Below are positions 42,877-51,585 of a stretch of 64,000 nucleotides of DNA, in pieces. Made by a program: the position numbers and the translations under genes. The stretch's first letter is position 1, and every line of letters begins with the position of its first letter. The notes under the pieces are model-generated. The model was not told the origin of the DNA and searched no databases. It saw only the letters and a list, made by a program, of their open reading frames with translations. Source of the stretch: Pseudanabaena sp. FACHB-2040 (GTDB lineage Bacteria; Cyanobacteriota; Cyanobacteriia; Phormidesmidales; Phormidesmidaceae); contig NZ_JACJQO010000002.1 of assembly GCF_014696715.1 (NCBI RefSeq), positions 124,001-188,000 on the forward strand, read 5' to 3'.

Positions 42877-43512
42877 ATGGATGTGGGAGCGCTACGCCGG
42901 GAGTACACCCAAAAAGGGCTGACACGAGAAGATCTGGCAGCAGATCCTTTTGACCAGTTTGACCTGTGGTTCAAGCAGGCGTGCGATGCCGAGTTGCTAG
43001 AGCCCAACGCTATAGTACTTTCTACTGTTTCGCCAGAGGGCTATCCCTTTCAACGAACGGTGCTCCTGAAGTACTTTGACCGCAGTGGGTTCGTCTTTTT
43101 TACTAACTACAGCAGCCGCAAAGCCCAGCACATTGAGGAAAACCCTCACGTTTCGATTCTGTTTCCTTGGTACCCTCTGGAGCGGCAGCTAACCATCTTA
43201 GGCACCGTCACCAAAGTCTCAGCAGCAGAGTCTTTCAAGTACTTTTCCTCTCGTCCTAGGGGCAGCCAGATCGGAGCCTGGGTCTCGCAGCAGAGCAGCG
43301 TGATTTCCTCGCGGCAGCTGCTGGAGATGCAGTTCGAGAAGATCAAAGAGAAGTTTCTCAACCAGGAGATCCCGCTACCAGACTTTTGGGGCGGTTATCG
43401 AATTGTGCCGACCAGCTTTGAATTTTGGCAGGGCCGACCCAGTCGACTGCACGATCGGTTCTTGTACGAGAAAGGTGAGACGGCATGGGAGACTAAGCGG
43501 CTGTCCCCTTAG
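42877..43512 (+). CDS. pdxH: Pyridoxamine 5'-phosphate oxidase
   Basis: The FMN enzyme converts pyridoxine or pyridoxamine 5'-phosphate to pyridoxal 5'-phosphate. The 211-residue length is typical. Family segments are ADPFDQFDLWFKQACDAEL, GFVFFTNYSSRKAQHIEENP, RPRGSQIGAWVSQQSSVI and the C-terminal FEFWQGRPSRLHDRF, which holds the PLP-contacting RLHDR. It is complete. Its last 20 bases overlap the 3' end of the convergent DUF6875-like gene. Confidence 0.96.
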   Translation: MDVGALRREYTQKGLTREDLAADPFDQFDLWFKQACDAELLEPNAIVLSTVSPEGYPFQRTVLLKYFDRSGFVFFTNYSSRKAQHIEENPHVSILFPWYPLERQLTILGTVTKVSAAESFKYFSSRPRGSQIGAWVSQQSSVISSRQLLEMQFEKIKEKFLNQEIPLPDFWGGYRIVPTSFEFWQGRPSRLHDRFLYEKGETAWETKRLSP

Positions 43513-44275
43513 TAAATAGCCTTCTATAGGCTGCCGCTAATCGAGCAAAAGGGCACTTACTTGCTGGCTGTCTGAGCTGAGTAGAAAGTGGTTCGATTCG
43601 ACTTTGAGCTAACATCAAAGCCGTTTGAGCATGCCGCAGTTTTTGTTCCTCAAGTCCTGCACCTAAGCGGTTTAAATAAGCCTTCAGGTAGCAGGCTCGA
43701 ACCTGAGGATCATCGGTTAGCCGGTCTAGAAAAGGTAAATCAGACTCTACCATAAAGCGAATTGCGAGCATAGGAAGGGGGCTTTGCAAAGGGCGAAACT
43801 GAGCGTTGTGTAGGCCAGGAGTTTGATTCCACTCATGGAATTCTCCAATCATCAAGCCTTCCTCTACAAAGAAGGGCTTCAACCTCTGCTGAATTTCATC
43901 AATCAGGCTAGCCTCTTCCTCTTTTTCTAAATCGGGAAAGATCAGCATAATTGCTTTATATACTGCCATCTCTCCTCGATTAGGCTGCAGCTCCAGAAAA
44001 ACATTTCGGTACTGTTGAACGATGGCTTCGATCTGTGACGCGTTCAAGTCTTTAGTCCGAACCACGGCTAATCGAATAGCATCTAGCTTCAAAGCACGGG
44101 GTAAAAAAGGGCAAACTGGGCCTGATCTTCCTAGTTGAGGATGAGGTCTGGCTAGGAATTGTTTGGTCCAAGCAGCAGTTTTCTTCAAAGAGGGCAAGTC
44201 ATTGCCCTGAAGATTACGGAGATCAGAAAGAGTATAAATTTGGGGTGTACAAGTTTGAGTTGAATATATCTGCAT
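43493..44275 (-). CDS. DUF6875-like protein divergent from the NRPS gene
   Basis: The 260-residue soluble protein has LARPHPQLGRSGPVCPFLPRAL near the N-terminus, with one invariant-looking cysteine. A central acidic helix (FPDLEKEEEASLIDEIQQRLKPFFVEEGLMIGEFH) follows, then NAQFRPLQSPLPMLAIRFMVESDLPFL. I recall this pattern as DUF6875, though I cannot check it. The C-terminus carries a second cysteine (ASKCPFARL). No catalytic motif is recognised. Its divergent position, 335 bases from a one-module NRPS, suggests a joint pathway, possibly as a tailoring or carrier-interacting protein. Confidence 0.65.
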   Translation of the reverse strand: MQIYSTQTCTPQIYTLSDLRNLQGNDLPSLKKTAAWTKQFLARPHPQLGRSGPVCPFLPRALKLDAIRLAVVRTKDLNASQIEAIVQQYRNVFLELQPNRGEMAVYKAIMLIFPDLEKEEEASLIDEIQQRLKPFFVEEGLMIGEFHEWNQTPGLHNAQFRPLQSPLPMLAIRFMVESDLPFLDRLTDDPQVRACYLKAYLNRLGAGLEEQKLRHAQTALMLAQSRIEPLSTQLRQPASKCPFARLAAAYRRLFTKGTAA

Positions 44276-44610
44276 CAGCTTGGATGTCCTCTAAACCCTT
44301 TAGACAAGACTTTCTGAATCATTGCAAAGCCCTTCTGCTAGCTCTTCTGAGCAGAAACAGAGCCCCATACGTTTTGAGAAATCTTCTGCCTTATCGATGC
44401 AGACGCGAAAATCTCAGGGAAATCACCCAGGCTTCCTATGTATATTTAGCTACTCTCAGTCTGGTCGTCACCCTATAACGTCGGTATTTGCGGAAACTTT
44501 GTTTAATCGTTGACAGAAGTGAAGATACTACCTACCGGGTTCGTGAGAGGTTAGATAGTTCCACCCCTGCTTACTACACTGGTGAGCGAGTGATCCCATT
44601 GGATAAATAG
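44276..44610. other. Divergent promoter region between the DUF6875-like and NRPS genes
   Basis: Short overlapping frames here have poor composition and are rejected as genes. A TTGACA hexamer is at 44510-44515 on the plus strand, but no good -10 follows at 16-18 bases. No NtcA or Fur-type box is recognised. No Shine-Dalgarno lies before the NRPS ATG. Confidence 0.4.
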
Positions 44611-47295
44611 ATGAGCCAAGGTGAAGGGTTAGAGACCGAACTAGCAAGCCGACAGGCAGAATTCTTGACAGCAGTTGCGTCAATGTCTCCTTCGGTGAGC
44701 TGGAGTGATTCGCGTGCCTTTTTCCCTGAAAGCCTATGCGTTCACCAACTGTTTGAAGCCCAAGCCAAACAAACTCCAGATGCTGTTGCTGTTACGTTTA
44801 ACGATCTGCAGTTAACCTATCAGCAGCTCAATCAGCGAGCAAATCAATTGGCTCACTATCTGCGAGCTATAGGTGTAGGATTAGAGACGCTGGTTGGCCT
44901 CTATGAGGAGCGTTCTTTAGACATGCTCGTGGGCCTATTAGGCATTCTTAAAGCCGGAGGCAGCTATGTCCCGTTAGATCCGGCTTATCCCTCTGAACGA
45001 CTAGCATTTATTCTGCAAGATACGCAGGCTCCAGTTATCTTAACTCGGGCATCTCTGTCAGGCTCCCTACCACCCCATCAGGCCAAGGTAATTTGCTTAG
45101 ATACTGACTGGAACCGTGTTGCTAAAAGCCCCTCAGAAAATCCAATTTGTGTGGCTGATAGCAGCACCTTGATGTATACAATTTATACCTCTGGATCAAC
45201 GGGCCAACCTAAGGGCGTCATGATTACGCATGGCAGCATTTACAATCAGCTGCATTGGCGACAGACGACGTTCCCCCTATCGGCAGCAGATCGGGTTTTA
45301 CAGAATATTTCGCTGAGCTTTGATCCTTCGGTCTGGCAGATCTTTTGGCCGCTGTCTTTTGGGGCCCAACTGGTGCTGCCGCGTCCAGGTGGCCAGCAGG
45401 ATGTCGCATACCTGGTTCAACTGATTGCTCAGCAACAGGTTTCGGTGATTGCTCTGGTGCCCTCTCTTCTGCGAGTTTTTCTAGAGGCAAAGGGACTGGA
45501 TCAATGCCGTTCTCTAAAGCATGTGTTTTGCGGTGGAGAGGCTCTAACCTTAGACTTGCAGGAGCGTTTTTTTGAGCGCTTTAGCGCTGACACGTTGCTG
45601 CACAACGTGTATGGGCCTACGGAAGCAGCTATTGATGCCACCTACTGGACCTGCGATCGCAACCGCCCCTACCCAATCGCTCCCATTGGTCAGCCTATTC
45701 TCAATGCCCAAGTCTACGTTCTAGACGATCAGCTGCAACCCTTGCCAGCAGGAGAGGCCGGTGAACTGCATATCGGGGGAGCAGGGCTGGCTCGAGGTTA
45801 CCTCAATCGCCCTGATCTAACGGCTGAGAAGTTTATTACCAATCCTTTTAGGGCAGAGCCAAGCGAGCGGCTTTACAAAACTGGGGATTTAGTTTCCTAT
45901 TTGCCTGACGGCAACATCGAGTTTTTAGGCCGAATCGATCACCAGGTCAAAGTCCGAGGCTTTCGGATTGAGCTAGAGGAGATTGAGGCCACGCTCACCC
46001 AACACCCTGATGTGCAGCAAAGCGTAGTAGCGGCTTGGGAGAATACGCCGGGTGATAAGCGTCTAGTGGCTTACTTTGTCTCCGAACAGTCCAATTCCAG
46101 CGTGGGGGATCTTCGCGCTTGGCTGCAGGCAAGGCTGCCCGACTACATGGTGCCTGCCGCCTTTGTTCAGCTAAAAGCCTTGCCGCTAAATCCCAATGGC
46201 AAGGTTGACCGCCGCGCCCTGCCCACGCCTGGGGTAGAGCGTCCTGCCGTAGACAGCTCTTGGGTTGCTCCACAAAACCAGACCGAGCACCAGCTAATAG
46301 CTATTTGGGAAGAGGTGCTCCAGGTTCAGCCCATCGGAGTGCAAGACAACTTCTTTGATTTAGGCGGTAACTCGCTTTTAGCCACAGCTTTATTCACTAA
46401 AATTGAGCGAGTTTTGGGTCGGGAACTGCCGGTTTCCTTGCTGTTTGACTATCCGACAGTAGGGCAACTGGCAAACTTTCTGCAGCAGGGAGAACAGACG
46501 GTTCAGGTGCGATCGCTAGTTGCCATTCGACCAGGCCAGGCCAAGCCGCCGCTCTTTTGTATGCACACTCGCACGGGTCAAATCTTTGAATACTATGGGT
46601 TGACAAAGTATTTAGAAGCCGATCAGCCCGTTTATGGCCTGCAGCCTACCCCCACGATGCGAGGGCAGGCTCCATCCTATCAGCCGCTTGAAGAGATGGC
46701 CGCTGACTATATTCAAGACATTCGATCTCTTCAGCCGAACGGACCTTACTTCCTCTGTGGCTACTCGTTTGGCGGCTTGTTGGCCTATGAAATTGCCCAA
46801 CAGCTATCAGCCCAGGGACAGCCAATTGCCCTACTGGTTCTAATCGATGCTTTTAATACCCCTCAACCGTGGTTTGGCCCCATACCACTGCACACCAAGG
46901 TAGCTGTACATCTGAAAAATCTAAAACCACTCAGCCTCAAGGAGCGAGTTGCCTATCTGTGGAATAGAGCGTGGAAACTAGACGAAGCCAATCCCTCTCC
47001 TGAACTCCTGGCTCAGAGAGCCAACGAGCAGTACTTTGAGCGAGTTGCCCAAAACTATAGGCCTCAACCCTACGCAGGGCAAGCCGTTCTGTTTAAAGCA
47101 ACCCAACTCCCCAGCGAATATCACCTAAAACCGACTCCCAGCGATCCACATTTAGGCTGGAGCGAGCTAGTCGGAGGCAGCCCGGAAATTGAAACGTTTC
47201 CCTGCAACCACTTCAGAATGTTTGAGGAACCTACGCTGGCTGCCTTGGCGGCAAAACTACAGGTGTATCTCAAGGCGTCGCAGCTTAGAAGCTAA
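44611..47295 (+). CDS. Single-module NRPS-like enzyme, adenylation-carrier-thioesterase
   Basis: The 894-residue protein has no condensation domain. Residues 30-60 resemble a C-A linker (FFPESLCVHQLFEAQAKQTP). The adenylation domain (about 45-540) has YTSGSTGQPKG, D238, YGPTE, the LYKTGDL motif and K531. The inferred pocket code is D-P-W-A-F-G-V-I-D-K. The carrier domain has LGGNS with S588 for phosphopantetheine. The type I thioesterase has G-Y-S719-F-G-G, D746 and H867. All active sites look intact. The product may be a hydrolysed, dimerised or cyclised amino-acid derivative. No PPTase or exporter is adjacent. It converges on tldD with one base between stops. Confidence 0.93.
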   Translation: MSQGEGLETELASRQAEFLTAVASMSPSVSWSDSRAFFPESLCVHQLFEAQAKQTPDAVAVTFNDLQLTYQQLNQRANQLAHYLRAIGVGLETLVGLYEERSLDMLVGLLGILKAGGSYVPLDPAYPSERLAFILQDTQAPVILTRASLSGSLPPHQAKVICLDTDWNRVAKSPSENPICVADSSTLMYTIYTSGSTGQPKGVMITHGSIYNQLHWRQTTFPLSAADRVLQNISLSFDPSVWQIFWPLSFGAQLVLPRPGGQQDVAYLVQLIAQQQVSVIALVPSLLRVFLEAKGLDQCRSLKHVFCGGEALTLDLQERFFERFSADTLLHNVYGPTEAAIDATYWTCDRNRPYPIAPIGQPILNAQVYVLDDQLQPLPAGEAGELHIGGAGLARGYLNRPDLTAEKFITNPFRAEPSERLYKTGDLVSYLPDGNIEFLGRIDHQVKVRGFRIELEEIEATLTQHPDVQQSVVAAWENTPGDKRLVAYFVSEQSNSSVGDLRAWLQARLPDYMVPAAFVQLKALPLNPNGKVDRRALPTPGVERPAVDSSWVAPQNQTEHQLIAIWEEVLQVQPIGVQDNFFDLGGNSLLATALFTKIERVLGRELPVSLLFDYPTVGQLANFLQQGEQTVQVRSLVAIRPGQAKPPLFCMHTRTGQIFEYYGLTKYLEADQPVYGLQPTPTMRGQAPSYQPLEEMAADYIQDIRSLQPNGPYFLCGYSFGGLLAYEIAQQLSAQGQPIALLVLIDAFNTPQPWFGPIPLHTKVAVHLKNLKPLSLKERVAYLWNRAWKLDEANPSPELLAQRANEQYFERVAQNYRPQPYAGQAVLFKATQLPSEYHLKPTPSDPHLGWSELVGGSPEIETFPCNHFRMFEEPTLAALAAKLQVYLKASQLRS

Positions 47296-47296
47296 A

Positions 47297-48697
47297 TCAT
47301 TCCAAGGCTTCGCCACCCACAACCACATTGCGAATGCGGAGGCTAGGACCACCACAGCCGACCGGCAGGCCGTTTTGCCCGCCTTTGCCGCAGCCGCCCG
47401 ACTCATCCCAATAAAAGTCATCGCCGATCGCTTCGATGTCTCCCAAGGTGCGAAATACGTTGCCTGAGAGAGTCACGTCGCGAACGGGTTCGGCCAATTC
47501 GCCATTGCGGATCATCCAGGCTTCTCCCGCGGTGAAGGTAAACATTTCGCCGTTGGTCATGCCACCCAGCCAGTTACGGGCGTAGACGCCTTCTTTAATG
47601 TCAGAGAAGAGATCTTTGACCGGCGTGGTGCCCCGCTCGATCCAGGTGTTGGTCATGCGCACCAGGGGAGAATAGTGGTAATTCAGGCAGCGGGCATTAC
47701 CGGTGGGTGCTTCTTCGAGCTTGCCAGCCGTTTCGCGTGAGTGCAGCCGCCCCACCAGCACGCCGTCTTTGATTAGCTGAGTAGTGCTGGCCGGAGTGCC
47801 CTCATCGTCGTAGAAGTAGCTGCCCCGGTGGCCCTCAGGGGCAGCACCATCAAAGATCTGTAGAAAGTCTGGCCCAAACCGCCGACCCAGGGTCATGACC
47901 TCCATTAGATCAGGATTTTCGTAGGTCATATCGGCCTCTGAGAGGTGACCAAAGGCTTCGTGAACAAATAGCCCAGTCAAGATGGGGTCGATTACGACCT
48001 GGTAATTGTTACCCCTAACGGCAGGCAGAGCTAATGCCTCGACAGCTCGTTGGGCAGCTTCGCGCACTTGGTCATCGAGGTTTTCTAAATCTTCGTAGGC
48101 ACGGCGAGAGCCGGTGGTTTCTCTCCCGGTTTGCACTGTTTCGCCATTGCGGGCGGTGGCAGCATAGCGCATTTCCATATCAGACCAGGATTGCTCAATG
48201 AGCGTGCCGTCCGAGGTGGCCAGCAGCACCTGCTGGGTGACGTCGCCATAGCGCACTGAGGTCGTCGTGATGCGGTCGTCTACGCTCTGGAGAATGTCAG
48301 CGTAGTGGCTACAGAGGTCTTTTTTGCGAGAAATGGAGATTTGGCGGGGGTCGGTGCCGGTCAGCGGCAACACCAGGCTAGCTTGAACGGCTTCAATGGA
48401 AGCCAGCAGGGTTTCATCGTCGCCGACTAAATGAGCAGCAAGAATTGCTTCTTCTACCCGGCTAGCTAGGCTCTCTAAAGTGTTGAAGCTGGCAAAGCCC
48501 CAGCCGCCTTTGTAGCAGGCGCGAACGTGCCCGCCCAAGGAAATGCCTTCGCTTAGGGTTTCGATTTTGCCACCCCGCAGCAGGATGTCGGTAGCTTCTG
48601 ATTTCTCCAGCCGAATGGCTAGATAGTCAGCGCGATCGCAATTGCGTTGAATCAGCTCAACCAGCCTATCTTTAGCCTGCTCAAAGGAAGAAGTCAT
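47297..48697 (-). CDS. tldD: TldD metallopeptidase subunit
   Basis: The protein (466 residues from the ATG at 48697) is the TldD half of the TldD/TldE (PmbA) peptidase, a tubular protease that trims unfolded small peptides and processes some RiPPs. The metal-binding motif is VHEAFGHLSEAD, with further family text such as GSYFYDDEGTPA and RCLNYHYSPLVRMTNT. The C-terminal cysteines and glycines in ESGGCGKGGQNGLPVGCGGP are conserved. The PmbA partner is not seen here. Convergent contact with an NRPS gene may be coincidental. Confidence 0.93.
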   Translation of the reverse strand: MTSSFEQAKDRLVELIQRNCDRADYLAIRLEKSEATDILLRGGKIETLSEGISLGGHVRACYKGGWGFASFNTLESLASRVEEAILAAHLVGDDETLLASIEAVQASLVLPLTGTDPRQISISRKKDLCSHYADILQSVDDRITTTSVRYGDVTQQVLLATSDGTLIEQSWSDMEMRYAATARNGETVQTGRETTGSRRAYEDLENLDDQVREAAQRAVEALALPAVRGNNYQVVIDPILTGLFVHEAFGHLSEADMTYENPDLMEVMTLGRRFGPDFLQIFDGAAPEGHRGSYFYDDEGTPASTTQLIKDGVLVGRLHSRETAGKLEEAPTGNARCLNYHYSPLVRMTNTWIERGTTPVKDLFSDIKEGVYARNWLGGMTNGEMFTFTAGEAWMIRNGELAEPVRDVTLSGNVFRTLGDIEAIGDDFYWDESGGCGKGGQNGLPVGCGGPSLRIRNVVVGGEALE

Positions 48698-48811
48698 AAA
48701 TCCTTTACCTGCTGGGGAGTGGCCCGTTAGAGGGGTTTTTCCCATTGTGCCGTTAAACTCCCCAAACCGCACAGCAGTCTCTAGGGCAACCTTGAACTAC
48801 AATTTTTAGGT

Positions 48812-49396
48812 ATGAGCAGTGAACTTGAGTACTCCCTTCCCCCCGCAGTCCGACGCATTTCCGGCTCCTTCCGGCTGGTCGGCTGGATTAGCTTTTGGAG
48901 CCAAGTGGTCCTGAGTGTAGTCTCTAGCAGCGTTTTGCTGTTTTCTACCTTCAGCCTCACTTCTCGGTCTGCTAATGGGGCCAACCCTGGCACTGGTGCA
49001 GGGCTGCTGTTTGCCGGTCTAGGGCTGATAGCGGTCTATGCCGGTGCTTTTTGGGCATTTCGCTACACGCGCCTAGGGCGGCGGCTCCGCAGTCAAGATT
49101 CGGGGCGCAGGCCTACCCCAAAAGAAGCGATTCAGGCGCTGCGACTGGGCCTGCTGATCAGCCTGACAGGGATGCTGCTGACCTTAGTGGGCGGACAAGC
49201 CCTCGTAGGCGCGCTCCTGGGTAAAGCCCTAGCGCAGCCCCAGGGCGGCGCAGCTATTTTTACTCCTGGCAATATCAATCAGTACGTCGAAGCCTTTGAT
49301 ATTTTTATTATTCAAGCAAATATCAATACCCTGCTGGCTCACTTCGTCTCCCTAGTAGCGACTCTCTGGCTACTGCGAACGGTCAACCGAGCCTGA
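48812..49396 (+). CDS. DUF3611 membrane protein
   Basis: The 194-residue product has four hydrophobic helices and the N-terminal LPPAVRRISGSFRLVGWISFWSQVVLSVVS of the cyanobacterial/plastid DUF3611 family. The charged loop RYTRLGRRLRSQDSGRRPTPKEAIQALRLG and the later FDIFIIQANINTLLAHFVSL are conserved. Function is unknown. It is divergent from tldD. Confidence 0.85.
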   Translation: MSSELEYSLPPAVRRISGSFRLVGWISFWSQVVLSVVSSSVLLFSTFSLTSRSANGANPGTGAGLLFAGLGLIAVYAGAFWAFRYTRLGRRLRSQDSGRRPTPKEAIQALRLGLLISLTGMLLTLVGGQALVGALLGKALAQPQGGAAIFTPGNINQYVEAFDIFIIQANINTLLAHFVSLVATLWLLRTVNRA

Positions 49397-49417
49397 GTAG
49401 GGAGGCTATTCTTCGAT

Positions 49418-50062
49418 TCAGTAACCCTCTAGCAGGCCAGCTGGCGGATCGATCTCCACATAGCCCTGCTCCAAATTCACGACGGGGACGATTTCATGCA
49501 CAAACGGCACTAGCACCGGCAAAGGCTTTTTAGAACCTTTAGGGGAGCGAGTGGGCTTTTTAGGCGAATCGTCTGCTGCAAGTTCTGTGGAGTCGTCTGC
49601 TGGAGCCTCCGTTGGGAGCTCTGCGGTAGGGTATAGCTCTACCGCTAGCAGGTCATTGCCCGCTGCATACATTTCTACGACAGTACCGATCTCGGCCTGG
49701 CTCTGATGCAGAATTACCTTTAGGCCAATCAGGTCAGACACCATAAATTCCCCAGGCTCCAGTTCTGGCCGCTCGGTATCGGGCACCAGCAGAGTAGCGT
49801 TGTGCAGGTTTTCGGCCTGCGTGCGATCGCAAATCTCCTTAAACTGCACCACAAACAGCCCTTTACCCGGCAGGTCTCGTCCCCGCACTAGCTCTACTTC
49901 CTCAAGCGCCTCCGAATTGGCCCGCCGAATCCAGCGTCGCCCTGGCTTGAGAAACCGTTCTGGGAAATCACTGCTGGGGTAAATTCGCACTTCGCCCCGC
50001 ATTCCCTGGGCCCCAACGATGCGGCCTACTTCTAACCATGAAGATTCAGTAGTCATTGGCAT
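49418..50062 (-). CDS. rimM: Ribosome maturation factor RimM
   Basis: RimM helps assemble the 30S subunit head by binding S19. The product has 214 residues from the ATG at 50062 (a second ATG is two codons later). The N-terminal domain shows WLEVGRIVGAQGMRGEVRIYPSSDFPERF, and the PRC-barrel domain shows GEFMVSDLIGLKV and PFVHEIVPVVNLEQGYVEIDPPAGLLE. A charged Ala/Asp/Lys linker of about 30 residues is inserted in the barrel, a cyanobacterial feature. It starts four bases after the avtA stop, so the two are co-transcribed. Confidence 0.94.
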   Translation of the reverse strand: MPMTTESSWLEVGRIVGAQGMRGEVRIYPSSDFPERFLKPGRRWIRRANSEALEEVELVRGRDLPGKGLFVVQFKEICDRTQAENLHNATLLVPDTERPELEPGEFMVSDLIGLKVILHQSQAEIGTVVEMYAAGNDLLAVELYPTAELPTEAPADDSTELAADDSPKKPTRSPKGSKKPLPVLVPFVHEIVPVVNLEQGYVEIDPPAGLLEGY

Positions 50063-50066
50063 TTCC

Positions 50067-51368
50067 CTAAGCCACGTTGGCCGGCTGGCGCTGGCTGGGC
50101 TGGCCCTGGTAAATCTCATCGGTGAGCCGGGCCAAATGCCGCAGAGCGGTGACAATTTCCTCGTTGCTAGCGGTCAGGCTGATGCGAATACACTGCTTGG
50201 CATGGGCCCAGTCCTCCCGCAAACCGGGGAAGAAGGGGCTGCCCGGCACCACAATTACGCCGTATTGTTTCAGCTGCTGGTACAGTTCCCAATCAGTCAT
50301 GGGCAGTTCGTCAAACCAGAGCCAGGCAAAGATCGAGCCTTCGCCCCGGTGCAAATACCAGGGCACTGACTGGGGCATGGCTTCTGCCAGCGTCGTTTCT
50401 AGCACGTCAAATTTTTGCTGGTAGTAGGGCCGAATCACCTGCTCAGAGATCTGGGCTAGTGCCCCCGATGCGATCGCACGGGCCGCAATCGCCTGACCAT
50501 AGCGCGAAGAGTGGATACACAGATTCGTCTGAAAGCACTCCAGCACCCGAATAATTGATTCATCGCCAATGGCAATGCCCACTCGCTCACCGGGCAGCCC
50601 AGCCTTAGACAGGCTCATGCAGTGCACCACGGTTTTGCCAAATAGGGGCGTCATTTCAGTAAAGTTGAGAGCTGGGAAGGGCGCAGCATAGGCCGAATCA
50701 ACAAAAAGCGGCACATTCTGAGCAGCCGCGAGATCGGCAATTCGGCTAATCTCCTCATCAGTCATCACGTTGCCGGTTGGGTTACAAGGCCGGGAGAACA
50801 GCACAAAGCCCGTGTTTTCGTTGACCTCGAACTGGTCAAAATCGGGCCGATACTTAAAGCGGTGCCCAGCTTCGTCAATATCTAGAGAAGGCTTATACGC
50901 CTTCAGCGCCTCAGGAACCAGCGAGACGCCGCCGTAGCCGGTATAGTCGGGGCTAAGAGGCAGCACAATATCTTTGAGCTGACCAGCTTGGGTATAGCCG
51001 CCAAAGGCATTGGCCGCAAAGAAATAGAGAGACTGGCTACCAGGGGTGATGAGAACGTTGCGATCGCTCAGGCTCAGTCCATAACGCTGGTTAAAATCTT
51101 GCACGACTGCTGCGATGAGCGGTTCATAGCCCTGGCTAGAGCCGTAGCGGCACACCACCTCACCGTACTCCGGGCTGGCCAGCAAATCTTCAGTGCAGCC
51201 GCGCCAGAGCTGTTCCACCTCGGGCAAAATAACCGGGTTGCCCGCACTCAGGTTAATAAATTCTTGACCGGCTCCCGCCCGTAGCGTTTCAATAATGTCC
51301 TTCATAATGGCGCGCACCCCGGTCAGGTGCGACATCTGATCACCAAACTGCGTCAGGACGGGATTCAT
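50067..51368 (-). CDS. avtA: Valine-pyruvate transaminase (AvtA-type, class I/II PLP enzyme)
   Basis: The 433-residue protein is a fold type I aminotransferase. It begins NPVLTQFGDQMSHLTGVRAIMKDI as in AvtA. Active-site features are INLSAGNPV, RPCNPTGNVM, FVDSAYAAPF with the aspartate that contacts the pyridine, and the PLP lysine in CMSLSKAGLPGERVG. It transfers the amino group between valine, alanine and their keto-acids. It is in an operon with rimM, an unusual pairing that may reflect only shared expression. Confidence 0.9.
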   Translation of the reverse strand: MNPVLTQFGDQMSHLTGVRAIMKDIIETLRAGAGQEFINLSAGNPVILPEVEQLWRGCTEDLLASPEYGEVVCRYGSSQGYEPLIAAVVQDFNQRYGLSLSDRNVLITPGSQSLYFFAANAFGGYTQAGQLKDIVLPLSPDYTGYGGVSLVPEALKAYKPSLDIDEAGHRFKYRPDFDQFEVNENTGFVLFSRPCNPTGNVMTDEEISRIADLAAAQNVPLFVDSAYAAPFPALNFTEMTPLFGKTVVHCMSLSKAGLPGERVGIAIGDESIIRVLECFQTNLCIHSSRYGQAIAARAIASGALAQISEQVIRPYYQQKFDVLETTLAEAMPQSVPWYLHRGEGSIFAWLWFDELPMTDWELYQQLKQYGVIVVPGSPFFPGLREDWAHAKQCIRISLTASNEEIVTALRHLARLTDEIYQGQPSQRQPANVA

Positions 51369-51585
51369 AGGATACTGATAGAGCGAAGGTAAACAGCACT
51401 AGACGGAGGCTCGCCCTAAAATGCCTCAGCATTCAATGGGAGCCTGTATACAAGAAATATTCGATCAACTATAGCAGCCTGATTGCTGCCAGTACCGGGA
51501 CACTTTAGGTGACTTTCTCGGTAAAGCTGTATTTTTTTTGAGAGAGAATTAAGGCTAGACTGCGGCACAAAAAGGCAATAACCGT

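Noticed and set aside
44245-44513. Two short overlapping frames before the NRPS gene
   Set aside because: Both have poor composition, and they overlap the divergent promoter region and the start of the DUF6875-like gene.
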